A stretch of DNA of 55,712 nucleotides, taken from positions 5,417-61,128 of the forward strand of contig NZ_LMCT01000034.1 of assembly GCF_001424875.1 (NCBI RefSeq). Direction: 5' to 3'. The stretch comes from Kitasatospora sp. Root107 (GTDB lineage Bacteria; Actinomycetota; Actinomycetes; Streptomycetales; Streptomycetaceae). Both the position numbers and the translations under genes were made by a program. Position 1 is the first letter of the stretch; every line of letters begins with the position of its first letter. This document shows positions 27,147 to 35,809 of this stretch, in pieces. The notes under the pieces were generated by a model. The model saw nothing but the letters and a program-made list of their open reading frames with translations, was not told the DNA's origin and did no database searches.

Positions 27147-28408
27147 ACCCGGTACCGTCGGCAGCCCTGGACTGGCTGGGGCAACCGGAGCTCGCCAAGC
27201 TGTGGGGGGCGGTGCGGGCCCGTCTGGAGCGCAACGGTCTGCAGGTCGGCGGCAGCGTCCGGCTCACCGGCCTCGACGCACCCGAACGAGAGGCGCTCTC
27301 GCTGCTCCTCGGCCGCCGGATCGGCCGCCCCGACACCGCCGTCCCGCTGGCCGAGCTGGACACCCGCCTCCGGACCGGCGCGGCCGCCTGCGGCCTGACG
27401 GACACGGTCCGGCTGCTCGGCGGTCCGCTCACCGACCGGCCCGCGGCGCGGTCGGCCGCCCAGGCCCGACGCACCGACCTCTGGACCTCGGCGGCCGCGG
27501 CGCTGGCCGCCTCACCACTGGCGGAGGCGGACTGGGCCGATCAGTGGCTGACCGAGGTCCGCCGGACCGGCACGCCCGGTCGCCTGCAGCCCGAAGCAGC
27601 CAAGAACCTGCTCCAGCAGGCGATCCAGCTGCTCGCTCTCCTCCGGCCCACCGAACAGCAGGCGGTCCCCAGGGGCCGGGGCGAACTCGCCACGCTGGTC
27701 ACCGGCACCGCGCACGGCCTGGACGACGACACCCTGCTCTCCCGGCTCGTCCTGCGCGGCATCGCCCTTGCCCACGGCGAACCGCCGCCGAGCGACGCCG
27801 CCGGGCGGCGAGCCCTGTGGCGGCTCGCCGCCGTCGCCCCTGACGAGGTGTCGAGCACCGTCCTGACGTACGGCCTCCGGCCGGTCGGCGAAGGCTGGCG
27901 CGAACGGGCCCTGCGCGAACGCGCGGACCAGCACGCGGAGACCCACCTGACCCTGCGGGACCTGCGATCCCTCGACCTTGCCGGACAGACCCGCACCCGG
28001 GTGCACATCTGCGAGAACCCGCACGTCGTCGAGGCAGCGGCCGCCTCGGGCTGCCGAGCCGCGCTGGTCTGCACCTCGGGCAGCGCCGCCACTGTCGTGC
28101 TGCTTCTGCTCGACGAACTCGCCGCCGCCGGATGCGAGTTCGCCTACCACGGCGACTTCGACTGGCCCGGCATCGCCCTGGCCAACCGGCTCGTACGGCG
28201 ATACCGGGCCCGGGCCTGGCGGATGGCGGCCGAGGACTACGAACAACTCGCCACCCACACCCGGGCCCAGGGCAGCCCGCCCCTCCCGCTCTCGGGAACC
28301 CCGGTGGAGGCGGCCTGGGACGCAGCGCTCAGGCCCGCCATGACGGCTCTCGGCACCGCCCTGCACGAGGAGTCCGCCCTGCACCTCCTGCTCGCCGACC
28401 TGGTCTGA
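27143..28408 (+). CDS. jetD: Wadjet type II component JetD (DUF3323/DUF2399, Toprim nuclease)
   Basis: About 421 aa. The C-terminal Toprim-like DUF2399 domain is clear: ICENP with the catalytic Glu near residue 291, and HGDFDWPG near 336 with the acidic DxD pair. The N-terminal 200 residues match DUF3323. JetD is the topoisomerase VI-like nuclease that cleaves plasmid DNA once the SMC complex has sensed a closed circle. ATG 27143 overlaps the jetC stop (ATGA); a longer frame from 27062 would overlap jetC by 80 bp and is not needed. All key acidic residues are intact, even though jetC is broken. Confidence 0.87.
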   Translation: MNPVPSAALDWLGQPELAKLWGAVRARLERNGLQVGGSVRLTGLDAPEREALSLLLGRRIGRPDTAVPLAELDTRLRTGAAACGLTDTVRLLGGPLTDRPAARSAAQARRTDLWTSAAAALAASPLAEADWADQWLTEVRRTGTPGRLQPEAAKNLLQQAIQLLALLRPTEQQAVPRGRGELATLVTGTAHGLDDDTLLSRLVLRGIALAHGEPPPSDAAGRRALWRLAAVAPDEVSSTVLTYGLRPVGEGWRERALRERADQHAETHLTLRDLRSLDLAGQTRTRVHICENPHVVEAAAASGCRAALVCTSGSAATVVLLLLDELAAAGCEFAYHGDFDWPGIALANRLVRRYRARAWRMAAEDYEQLATHTRAQGSPPLPLSGTPVEAAWDAALRPAMTALGTALHEESALHLLLADLV

Positions 28409-28426
28409 CGCCGACGGAGGGGCCTG

Positions 28427-29614
28427 TCACCAGCGGCTGATCTGGATGCTGTCGCCGTACTGGCCACCGCTGCGGACCGAGATCTGGACCCGGGCGGTCC
28501 AGTCGGTGAAGCTCTGGCCCGGGCGGTGGGCGGCCAGGTCGAGTGAGGTGCAGCCGCTCGGCGGGGTGGCGGTCGGGTTGCCGTTGATCACCCGGACCGG
28601 GCCGTAGCCGGTCTGCACGGAGGTGTCGACCTTGTAGATCAGCACGCCGGTGGAGCAGGGGTTCGAGTCGGTGTAGGCGGCGCGGCGGGATTCGGCGACG
28701 TACGCGGTGGTGGCACTCGTGCGGATCACGGCGATCTTGGTCCCGCCGACGTACTCCACCGCGTTCAGGTCGACGTTGGCCCAGCCGGTGCCGGGCAGGC
28801 AGGCGACCTGGCTGTCGTCGATCCAGCCCAGCTTCCAGCCCTCCCAGCCGAGGTACTGCGGGGCCGGGCCGCCGATCTTGCCCATCACGTCCCAGCCGCC
28901 GACGTAGGCGTGCTGGTCGGTGCCGGTGAAGGCGTACAGGTCGGGCAGGCCGAAGGTGTGTCCGGTCTCGTGGGCGGCGATCTTCGGGCCCCAGTACCAC
29001 ATGTCCTGACCGAACGTCACCGCCCACTTGATCCGGGTGCCGTCGGCGGTGACGCCCGCGGTGGTGGGGTCGTAGAGGTAGGTCGGGGTGAAGCTGATCG
29101 CCGACGCGGACTTGGGCGGGACGATGTAGACCATGTCGTACTGGGAGAAGTCCGTGTACGGGTCGGCGGCCGCAACGGCGTCTCGGACGTACACCTCGTG
29201 CTGCTCGAAGCTGATGCCGCGTTGGAAACCGTAGAAGGTGGACTGCTGGGGCATCCGGAGCCAGCGGTTGAGCGGGGTGACGGCCAGCCAGGTGCGGCCG
29301 TAGGAGGCGTTCCACAGCCAGTCGGCCGCGGGGGCGAGCTGGGCGGAGTACGTGGAGGTGGGGCCGTCGGCGGGGGCGTCGGCGAAGTCGACGAAGAGGG
29401 TCAACACGCGCTTGGTGCCCAGTGGTTGCTGGAACTGGGTGCGGTCGGTGTAGTGGCCTTCGTCGGTCCAGCCGGTGGTGCCGGACAGGGCGCAGGACGA
29501 CGCCTGGGTGGTGGCGGCGGCCGCACGGTCGGCGGGGGCGACGAGCAGGATGAGCAGGCCGGCCAGGGCCAGCAGGGCGGCGAGCGGACGGGCGGCTCTG
29601 GTGGGGGATCGCAT
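28427..29614 (-). CDS. Secreted M6-family metalloprotease (copy 1)
   Basis: A 395-aa exported zinc protease. It has a Sec signal peptide to about residue 33 (LAALLALAGLLILLVAPADRAAA), then a catalytic domain with HETGHTFGLPD (HExxH at 215-219, third-ligand-side Asp 225). M6 enzymes resemble immune inhibitor A but this form is short and lacks large C-terminal domains. ATG 29614 follows AGGAGG. It lies 53 bp downstream of a close paralogue on the same strand and 18 bp from the convergent jetD. Probably digests proteins outside the cell to feed the peptide importer upstream in the same gene series. Confidence 0.87.
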   Translation of the reverse strand: MRSPTRAARPLAALLALAGLLILLVAPADRAAAATTQASSCALSGTTGWTDEGHYTDRTQFQQPLGTKRVLTLFVDFADAPADGPTSTYSAQLAPAADWLWNASYGRTWLAVTPLNRWLRMPQQSTFYGFQRGISFEQHEVYVRDAVAAADPYTDFSQYDMVYIVPPKSASAISFTPTYLYDPTTAGVTADGTRIKWAVTFGQDMWYWGPKIAAHETGHTFGLPDLYAFTGTDQHAYVGGWDVMGKIGGPAPQYLGWEGWKLGWIDDSQVACLPGTGWANVDLNAVEYVGGTKIAVIRTSATTAYVAESRRAAYTDSNPCSTGVLIYKVDTSVQTGYGPVRVINGNPTATPPSGCTSLDLAAHRPGQSFTDWTARVQISVRSGGQYGDSIQISRW

Positions 29615-29667
29615 GGGTGTACCTCCTGGGGGAGAGGGTGGGATACGGGTTCGCGTCGGGGCACCGC

Positions 29668-30828
29668 TCAGCCGTGGGGAAGCCCGGTGTCGCCCAGCGG
29701 TCCCCGGCTCCGGACGTCGATCCGGACCCCGGTGGCGGGGTCGGTGAAGGACTGCCCGGGCCCGAGGGCGGCCAGGTCGAGCGGCGTGCAGCCGGCCGGC
29801 GGGGTGGCGGTCGGGTTGCCGTTGACGACCTGCACCGGGCCGTAGCCGGTCTGGACGGAGGTGTCGACCTTGTAGATCAGCACGCCGGTGGAGCAGGCGC
29901 CGGCGTCGCCGCCGACGGCGCGGCGGGACTCGGCGACATACGCGGTGGTCTCGCCGGTGCGGATCACCGCGATCTTGGTGCCGCTGGGGCGTTCGACGGC
30001 GTGCAGGCGGACGGTGCGGCTGCCCGCCGTCGGCAGACAGGCCACCTGGTGGTCGTCGATCCAGCCCAACTTCCAGCGCTCCCAGCCCAGCTGCTGCGGC
30101 GCCGGGCCCGAGATCAGGCCCATCAGGTCCCAGCCGCCGACGTAGCGGTGGTAGTCGGCGCCGGTGAAGGCGTACAGGTCGGGCAGCCCGAAGGTGTGTC
30201 CGGTCTCGTGCGCGGCGACCTTGGGGCCCCAGCGGTACATGTCCTGACCGAACGTCACCGCCCACTTGAGCCGCTTGCCGCCCACCACGATGCCGGCGGC
30301 GGCCGGGTCGTACAGGTAGGTGGGCGAGAAGCTGATCGCGGAGGCCGACCTGGTCGGGACGACGTAGACCATGTCGTACCGGGCGAGATCGGTGTACGGG
30401 GCGGCGGCCTCCACCGCCTGGCGGACGTACAGCTCGTGCTGCTCGAAGGTGATGCCGCGGTCGAAGCCGTAGGAGGTGGAGTCCTGCGGCATGTGCAGCC
30501 ACTGGTTCAGCGGGGTGATCTCGAGGCGGGTCCGGCCGTACGAGGCCTCCTTCAACCAGTCGGCTGCCGGGGCGAGTTGGTGGTAGTAGTCGGCGAACTC
30601 GCCGGTGGCCGGGGCGTCGGGGAAGTCGACGTGGAGCATCAGTACGCGCTTGGTGCCGACCGCCTGCTGGAACTGCGTGCGGTCGGTGTCGTGGCCCTCG
30701 TCGGTCCAGCCGGTCCGCCCGGGCAGGGCGCAGGCGGCGGAGGAGGGGGAGGGAGTGGCAGCGGCCGGGACGGCCGTTGCCAACGGGAGGGCCAGGGCGA
30801 GGGCGGCGGTGAGGGAGCGGAGTCGCAT
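29668..30828 (-). CDS. Secreted M6-family metalloprotease (copy 2)
   Basis: A 386-aa exported protease, a tandem paralogue of the next gene. Signal peptide LTAALALALPLATAVPAAA, catalytic HETGH at 207-211 with FGLPDLYAFTG identical in both copies, and shared blocks such as WAVTFGQDM, TTAYVAESRRA and STGVLIYKVDTSVQTGYGP. ATG 30828 has AGGAG at good spacing. It starts 26 bp after the stop of the proline-iminopeptidase-like gene, so it may be part of the same transcript. Confidence 0.87.
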   Translation of the reverse strand: MRLRSLTAALALALPLATAVPAAATPSPSSAACALPGRTGWTDEGHDTDRTQFQQAVGTKRVLMLHVDFPDAPATGEFADYYHQLAPAADWLKEASYGRTRLEITPLNQWLHMPQDSTSYGFDRGITFEQHELYVRQAVEAAAPYTDLARYDMVYVVPTRSASAISFSPTYLYDPAAAGIVVGGKRLKWAVTFGQDMYRWGPKVAAHETGHTFGLPDLYAFTGADYHRYVGGWDLMGLISGPAPQQLGWERWKLGWIDDHQVACLPTAGSRTVRLHAVERPSGTKIAVIRTGETTAYVAESRRAVGGDAGACSTGVLIYKVDTSVQTGYGPVQVVNGNPTATPPAGCTPLDLAALGPGQSFTDPATGVRIDVRSRGPLGDTGLPHG

Positions 30829-30854
30829 GGGGTCTCCTTGACGGTGAGGGGGCG

Positions 30855-32132
30855 TCAGAGCCGGTCGGCGGCGAGGTCCATCAGGCGGGTGAGGACACGG
30901 TCGCCGGAGGCGGTCACGCCGTCGTGCTCCCACTCGTTGGTGACCCAGGCCCGGAGTGAGCCGACCGAGCGGGCGGTGCGCAGCGACAACTCGGCGTCCA
31001 CGTACATGTCGTCGTGGTAGACGGCGGCGGCCACCGGTACCCGGTTGGCGGCGAGCCGGGCCGGGTCGTAGAGGTCGGGCCAGTCGGTGCGCTGGGCGAG
31101 CAGCTCGACCGCTTCGGCGAACGGGCGCAGGTTGGTGATGTCGCGGAACATCCAGGGGTAGATCATTTCGCCGGTGAGCAGCAGCGGGTCGGCCTCCTCG
31201 GCGAACTCGGGGTGGGCGCTCAGGGCCCGGATGGCGGCCCAGCCGGTGGCGCTGCCGGGCCGGCCGTAGATCGACTCCTGGAGGGCGGCGAACAGCGGGT
31301 TGTCGGTGAACCCGGTCAGCTGGGCCACCTGGTGCAGGAAGGTGGCGGAGGGCTCGCCGTCGGCGTCGAGGGCCTCGTCCAGCAGCCAGTGCAGGCGGGC
31401 GGAGCCGTCGCCCATACCGAGTAGCAGGCCGAGGGTACGCAGCCGGCGGACGGTCAGCCGGTCGCCGTCGGGGAGGTGGACCGGGTGGCGGCCCAGCAGG
31501 TCGGCGATCCGCCGGATCAGCTCGCGGTCGCCGGGGTGGCGGGCGTAGTGGGCGGCGACCTTGTCGCGCACCCGGGGGTAGGTGGCGGCGTACACGTCGT
31601 CGGCGGTGGTGCCGAGACCGGGCAGGCCGCCGGTGACGTAGCAGGCGCGCAGGCCCTCGGGCGCGTGGGAGAGATAGCTGAGGGTGACGAAGCCGCCGTA
31701 GCTCTGACCGAGCGTCTCCCAGGGTTCGTCGCCGCAGAGCTGACGCCTGATCAGCTCCGCGTCGGCGACGATCGAGTCGGCCCGGAACAGGGCGAGGTGG
31801 TCGGCCAGCCGCCGGGGGGTGCGGAAGCGGGCCGCCGTGCGGGCCGTGACGGGGGTGGAGCGGCCGGTGCCGCGCTGGTCGAGCAGCAGCACCCGGTGGG
31901 TTTTCAGGGCGTGGCCGAGCCAGCCGCCGGTGGCGTTCAGCGGGCGCGGCGACTTCCCGCCGGGGCCGCCCTGGAGGTAGAGCAGCCAGGGCAGGTGGTC
32001 CGCCGCCCGGGCCGGGTCGGCGAGCGCCCGGGCGAAGACGTCGATCGTCGCTCCGCCGGGGTCGGCGTGGTCGAGCGGCACGGTGAAGACGCGGTCGGTC
32101 ACGGCGAGGCCGGGCAGGCTGTTCAGGATCAC
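30855..32132 (-). CDS. Alpha/beta hydrolase, proline iminopeptidase-like (S33)
   Basis: A 425-aa cytoplasmic hydrolase (no signal peptide). Oxyanion motif QGGPGG at 54-59, LLLDQRGTGRS, and the nucleophile elbow GQSYGG with S144, all typical of S33 prolyl aminopeptidases. It would cut N-terminal residues, often Pro, from imported peptides. GTG 32132 overlaps the stop of the last ABC transporter gene (GTGA), which ties it to the importer operon. The frame stays open upstream, but that part is a shadow of the transporter gene. Confidence 0.85.
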   Translation of the reverse strand: MILNSLPGLAVTDRVFTVPLDHADPGGATIDVFARALADPARAADHLPWLLYLQGGPGGKSPRPLNATGGWLGHALKTHRVLLLDQRGTGRSTPVTARTAARFRTPRRLADHLALFRADSIVADAELIRRQLCGDEPWETLGQSYGGFVTLSYLSHAPEGLRACYVTGGLPGLGTTADDVYAATYPRVRDKVAAHYARHPGDRELIRRIADLLGRHPVHLPDGDRLTVRRLRTLGLLLGMGDGSARLHWLLDEALDADGEPSATFLHQVAQLTGFTDNPLFAALQESIYGRPGSATGWAAIRALSAHPEFAEEADPLLLTGEMIYPWMFRDITNLRPFAEAVELLAQRTDWPDLYDPARLAANRVPVAAAVYHDDMYVDAELSLRTARSVGSLRAWVTNEWEHDGVTASGDRVLTRLMDLAADRL

Positions 32133-33121
32133 TGGACGAACTCCGGTCTGTGCTGGTCGTTCCCCTCGTTCCACTCGGGGAAGTGGCAGGCAACTTCGTG
32201 CCCGGGGCGGAGCACCCGCAGCACCGGCCGCTCGGCCGCGCAGCGGTCGGCCGCCTTCGGGCAGCGGGTACGGAAACGGCAGCCGCTGGGCGGGTCGAGC
32301 GGGCTGGGCAGGTCGCCGCGGAGCACGATCCGTTCGCGGGTCCGCTCGGTGTCCGGATCGGGCAGCGGCACCGCCGACAACAGGGCGCGGGTGTACGGGT
32401 GGGCGGGGGTGGCGAAGAGGGTGTCGCGGTCGGCGGTCTCGACCACCGAGCCCAGGTACATCACCGCGATCCGGGTGCTGATCTGCCGTACGGCGCCGAG
32501 GTCGTGCGCGATGAACAGGTAGGCGAGGCCGTACTCGTCCTGGAGGTCCTTGAGCAGGTTGAGGATCTGGGCCTGCACCGAGACGTCGAGCGCGGAGACC
32601 GGTTCGTCGCACACCACCAGCTTCGGCCGGAGCGCCAACGCCCGGGCGATGCCTATGCGTTGGGCCTGCCCGCCGGAGAACTCGTGCGGGTGGCGGTCGG
32701 CATGTTCGGGTCGCAGGCCGACCCGTTCCAGCAGCCGTTCCACCGGCTCGTCGGGTGTCAGCCCCTGGTACCGGAACGGCGAGGCGAGGATCTGACGGAC
32801 GGTCTGCCGGGGGTTGAGCGAGGAGAACGGGTCCTGGAACACCAGTTGGAGTTCGCGGCGCAGCGCCGGGTCGTCCGGTGCCTCCAGGTCCCGCCCGGCG
32901 AACCGGACGGTGCCCGAGCTGGGCCGCTCAAGACCGGTGAGCAGCCGGGCCACCGTGGACTTGCCGCAGCCGGACTCGCCGACCAGGCCGAGGGTCTCGC
33001 CAGGGTCGACCCGCAGCGAGACGCCGTCGACGGCGGTGACGTGCCCGGCGAGCCGCCGGGTGAGGCCGTGCCGTACCGGGAAACGCTTGACCAGGTCGCG
33101 CGTTTCGAGCAGGGCGGTCAT
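32129..33121 (-). CDS. Peptide ABC transporter ATP-binding protein (OppF/DppF-like)
   Basis: A 330-aa ATPase. Walker A GESGCGKS, Q-loop VFQDPFSSLNPR, signature FSGGQAQR, Walker B KLVVCDEPVSALD, and a C-terminal cysteine-bearing oligopeptide/dipeptide tail (SGCRFRTRCPKAADRC) usual for OppD/F-type proteins and known in some to hold an iron-sulfur cluster. It powers import of peptides with its OppD-like partner. ATG 33121 overlaps the preceding stop (ATGA) and its stop overlaps the hydrolase start. Confidence 0.9.
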   Translation of the reverse strand: MTALLETRDLVKRFPVRHGLTRRLAGHVTAVDGVSLRVDPGETLGLVGESGCGKSTVARLLTGLERPSSGTVRFAGRDLEAPDDPALRRELQLVFQDPFSSLNPRQTVRQILASPFRYQGLTPDEPVERLLERVGLRPEHADRHPHEFSGGQAQRIGIARALALRPKLVVCDEPVSALDVSVQAQILNLLKDLQDEYGLAYLFIAHDLGAVRQISTRIAVMYLGSVVETADRDTLFATPAHPYTRALLSAVPLPDPDTERTRERIVLRGDLPSPLDPPSGCRFRTRCPKAADRCAAERPVLRVLRPGHEVACHFPEWNEGNDQHRPEFVQ

Positions 33122-33942
33122 ACCGTCGCCTCCAGGGTGGGCAGCCGGTGGGGGAGCGGCCCGTCGATGCGCGGCACGCAGGCGAGCAGGCCACGGGTGT
33201 ACGCCTGCTGCGGCCGGTGGAAGACCTCGCGGACGGTGCCGCGTTCGACCGCCCGCCCCTGGTGCATCACCACCACCTGGTCGGCCAGCCCGGCGACCAC
33301 GCCCATGTCGTGGGTGATCAGCATGATCGCGGTGCCGGCCTCCCGGCGCAGCTCGCGCAGCAGGTCCAGGATCTGCGCCTGGACGGTGACGTCGAGCGCG
33401 GTGGTCGGCTCGTCGGCGATCAGCAGGTCGGGCTCCAGGCAGAGCGCCATCGCGATCATCACGCGCTGCCGCATCCCGCCCGAGAACTCGTGCGGATAGG
33501 CCCGGGCCCGCCGTTCGGGCTCGGGGATGCCGACCCGCTCCAGCATCCGGACGGCGACCTTGTGGGCCTCCCGCCGTCCGGCCCGGTGGTGCGCCCGATA
33601 GGCCTCGGCGATCTGGAAGGCGACCGAGTAGTAGGGGTTGAGGCAGGACAGCGGGTCCTGGAAGACCATCGCGATCCGGTCGCCGCGCAGCCGGCGCAGT
33701 GAGCGCTGGTCGAGGGTGGTCAACTCCTGGCCGTCGAAACGGATTTCACCGCTCACGGTGGCACCCTGGAGCAGCCCGAGCACGGCCAGGCTGGTGACGG
33801 ACTTGCCGCTGCCGGACTCGCCCACCACGCCGAGCACCTGACCGGCACTCAGCTCCAGGTCGAGTCCGTCGACAGCGCGGACACTTGCGTGGGCGCCGGA
33901 GCGGAAGTCCACCGTCAGGTCACGTACGGTCAGCAGGCTCAT
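33118..33942 (-). CDS. Peptide ABC transporter ATP-binding protein (OppD/DppD-like)
   Basis: A 274-aa ATPase with Walker A GESGSGKS, VFQDPLSCLNPY, signature FSGGMRQR and Walker B DLLIADEPTTALD. It is a little shorter than most OppD proteins and lacks their cysteine-containing tail, which the partner ATPase has. ATG 33942 overlaps the stop of the permease gene as ATGA. A longer open frame upstream to 34506 is only a shadow of the permease gene. Confidence 0.9.
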   Translation of the reverse strand: MSLLTVRDLTVDFRSGAHASVRAVDGLDLELSAGQVLGVVGESGSGKSVTSLAVLGLLQGATVSGEIRFDGQELTTLDQRSLRRLRGDRIAMVFQDPLSCLNPYYSVAFQIAEAYRAHHRAGRREAHKVAVRMLERVGIPEPERRARAYPHEFSGGMRQRVMIAMALCLEPDLLIADEPTTALDVTVQAQILDLLRELRREAGTAIMLITHDMGVVAGLADQVVVMHQGRAVERGTVREVFHRPQQAYTRGLLACVPRIDGPLPHRLPTLEATV

Positions 33943-34931
33943 CCCACCGCCCTCACTCTCGGGTCGAGCACGGCGTAGACCAGGTCGACGGCCAGGTTGG
34001 CGAGCACCACGAAGGCGGCGGCGAACAGCGTCACGCCGAGGATCACCGGCTGGTCCGCGCCGGCGATGGCGTCGGCCGCGAGCTTGCCGACGCCGGGCAG
34101 ACCGAACACCGACTCGGTGATCAGGGCGCCGCCGAGCAGCGCGCCGAGGTCCATGCCGAAGATCGTCACGATCGGCATCAGCGCGGGCCGCAGCGCGTGC
34201 CTGCGCACCACGGTGCGCTCCGGCAGCCCCTTGGCCCGGGCGGTGCGCACGTAGTTCTGGCCGAGGCTGTCGAGCATCTCGCCCCGGGTGATGCGGGCGT
34301 ACACCCCGGCATAGAGCATCGCCAGGGTGATCCAGGGCATCACCATGGACTGCGCCCAGCCGGCCGGGTCCTCGGTGAACGGGACCGCCTGGGGGTAGGG
34401 CAGCAGCCGGAGTTGGACGACCAGCAGGTACTGCAGCACCAGGGCGGTGAAGTAGATCGGCAGCGAGATCCCGCCGAGTGCGGCGGTCATCGCGGCGCGG
34501 TCCCACACGCTACCGCGCCGCAGCGCGGACACCACGCCTGCCGCCACGCCGACCGCCAGCCAGAGCACGGCCGCGCCGAGCGCGATCGAGATGCTGACGG
34601 GCAGTCGGTTGGTGAGCAGGTGCCAGACCGGCTGACTGGTCTGGAAGCTGAACCCCAGACAGGGAAACGGGCACTGCACGGCGTGCTCGCCCGTGCCGTA
34701 CGTCCGGCCGGAGACGATGCCGCCCAGGTAGTCCCAGAACTGGACCGGCGGGGAGCGGTCCAGCCCCAGGGTGGTGCGGATCTCGGCGATCCGCTCCGGG
34801 CTGCACGCCTTGCCGCAGGCGCCCTGGGCCGGATCGGCGGGCATCAGGTAGAAGATCGAGAAGGTGATGGCGCAGATCACCACCAGGATGGCCGCGGTGA
34901 CGGCCAGTCTGCGCAGCAGGTAGAGGATCAT
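33939..34931 (-). CDS. Peptide ABC transporter permease (OppB/DppB-like)
   Basis: A 330-aa inner-membrane permease. It begins MILYLLRRLAVTAAILVVICAITF, as DppB proteins do, has about six membrane segments and the EAA-like loop YVRTARAKGLPERTVVRRHALR. Two cysteines sit in the first periplasmic loop (ACGKAC). Start and stop overlap the neighbouring genes as ATGA on both sides, so the importer genes are translated as a chain. Confidence 0.9.
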   Translation of the reverse strand: MILYLLRRLAVTAAILVVICAITFSIFYLMPADPAQGACGKACSPERIAEIRTTLGLDRSPPVQFWDYLGGIVSGRTYGTGEHAVQCPFPCLGFSFQTSQPVWHLLTNRLPVSISIALGAAVLWLAVGVAAGVVSALRRGSVWDRAAMTAALGGISLPIYFTALVLQYLLVVQLRLLPYPQAVPFTEDPAGWAQSMVMPWITLAMLYAGVYARITRGEMLDSLGQNYVRTARAKGLPERTVVRRHALRPALMPIVTIFGMDLGALLGGALITESVFGLPGVGKLAADAIAGADQPVILGVTLFAAAFVVLANLAVDLVYAVLDPRVRAVG

Positions 34932-35809
34932 CGTCGCTGGCTCCGGGGGTCGAGCGCATCGCGCACCGCGTCGCCCAGCACGTTGAAGGCGAGCACGGTG
35001 GCGAACAGGAAGGCGCCGGGGATGAGGAAGTAGACGGGGTCGGCGGCGTACCAGGGCACGGCGGCGGCGATCATCTGCCCCCAACTCGGCGTCGGCGGTT
35101 GCACGCCCACGCCGAGGAAGGACAGTCCGGCCTCGGTGGCGACGCAGGCCGGGATCGACATGGTCGCCACCACCAGCACCGGGCCGGTCAGGTTGGGCAG
35201 CACCTCGCGCAGCAGCAGGGCCTGCCGGGAGGCGCCGAGCACCCGGGCCGCCGCCACGAACTCGCCCCGGGCGAGCACCATCGCCTGCCCGCGCACGATC
35301 CGGCCGACGTACGGCCAGCCGAAGAACCCGAGCACCACCACCAGCAGCAACCGGCGGTCCGCGCCGGGCGCGGCCGAGATCAGCGCGATCATGAAGATCA
35401 GGCCGGGGAAGGACATCAGCAGGTCCATCAGACGGCCGATCACGGTGTCGGCCCAGCCGCCGAGGAAGCCGGCCAGCAGGCCGAGCGTGGTCCCCAGCAG
35501 CACCGACAGCGCGGTGGCGAGTACGGCGATCAGCAGCGAGACCCGCGCGCCGTACACCACCCGGGTGAGCACGTCCCGGCCGTTCACCGGCTCCACGCCG
35601 AGCCAGTGCTCGGCGCTGATCCCGCCCGCCGCGCCGCGCGGCAGGCCGCCGAGCGCGGAGTCCACCGCCTCGCCGTGGAACTCGGTGGGTGAGTTGCCGG
35701 TGAGCCAGCCGACCAGCGGGGCGGCGAGTGCGGCCAGCACCAGCAGGGCCACCACGGCCAGCGCGAGCGCCGCCGAGCGCTGGGCCAACAGCCTTCGCAG
35801 GACGGTCAC
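34928..35809 (-). CDS. Peptide ABC transporter permease (OppC/DppC-like)
   Basis: A 293-aa permease with an N-terminal membrane segment, a periplasmic loop containing HWLGVEPVNGRDVLTRVVYG (typical of DppC: HxLGTDxxGRD), and the EAA-like loop EFVAAARVLGASRQALLLREVLPN. GTG 35809 overlaps the stop of the binding-protein gene (GTGA). Partner of the upstream-type permease encoded next on the operon. Confidence 0.9.
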   Translation of the reverse strand: MTVLRRLLAQRSAALALAVVALLVLAALAAPLVGWLTGNSPTEFHGEAVDSALGGLPRGAAGGISAEHWLGVEPVNGRDVLTRVVYGARVSLLIAVLATALSVLLGTTLGLLAGFLGGWADTVIGRLMDLLMSFPGLIFMIALISAAPGADRRLLLVVVLGFFGWPYVGRIVRGQAMVLARGEFVAAARVLGASRQALLLREVLPNLTGPVLVVATMSIPACVATEAGLSFLGVGVQPPTPSWGQMIAAAVPWYAADPVYFLIPGAFLFATVLAFNVLGDAVRDALDPRSQRR

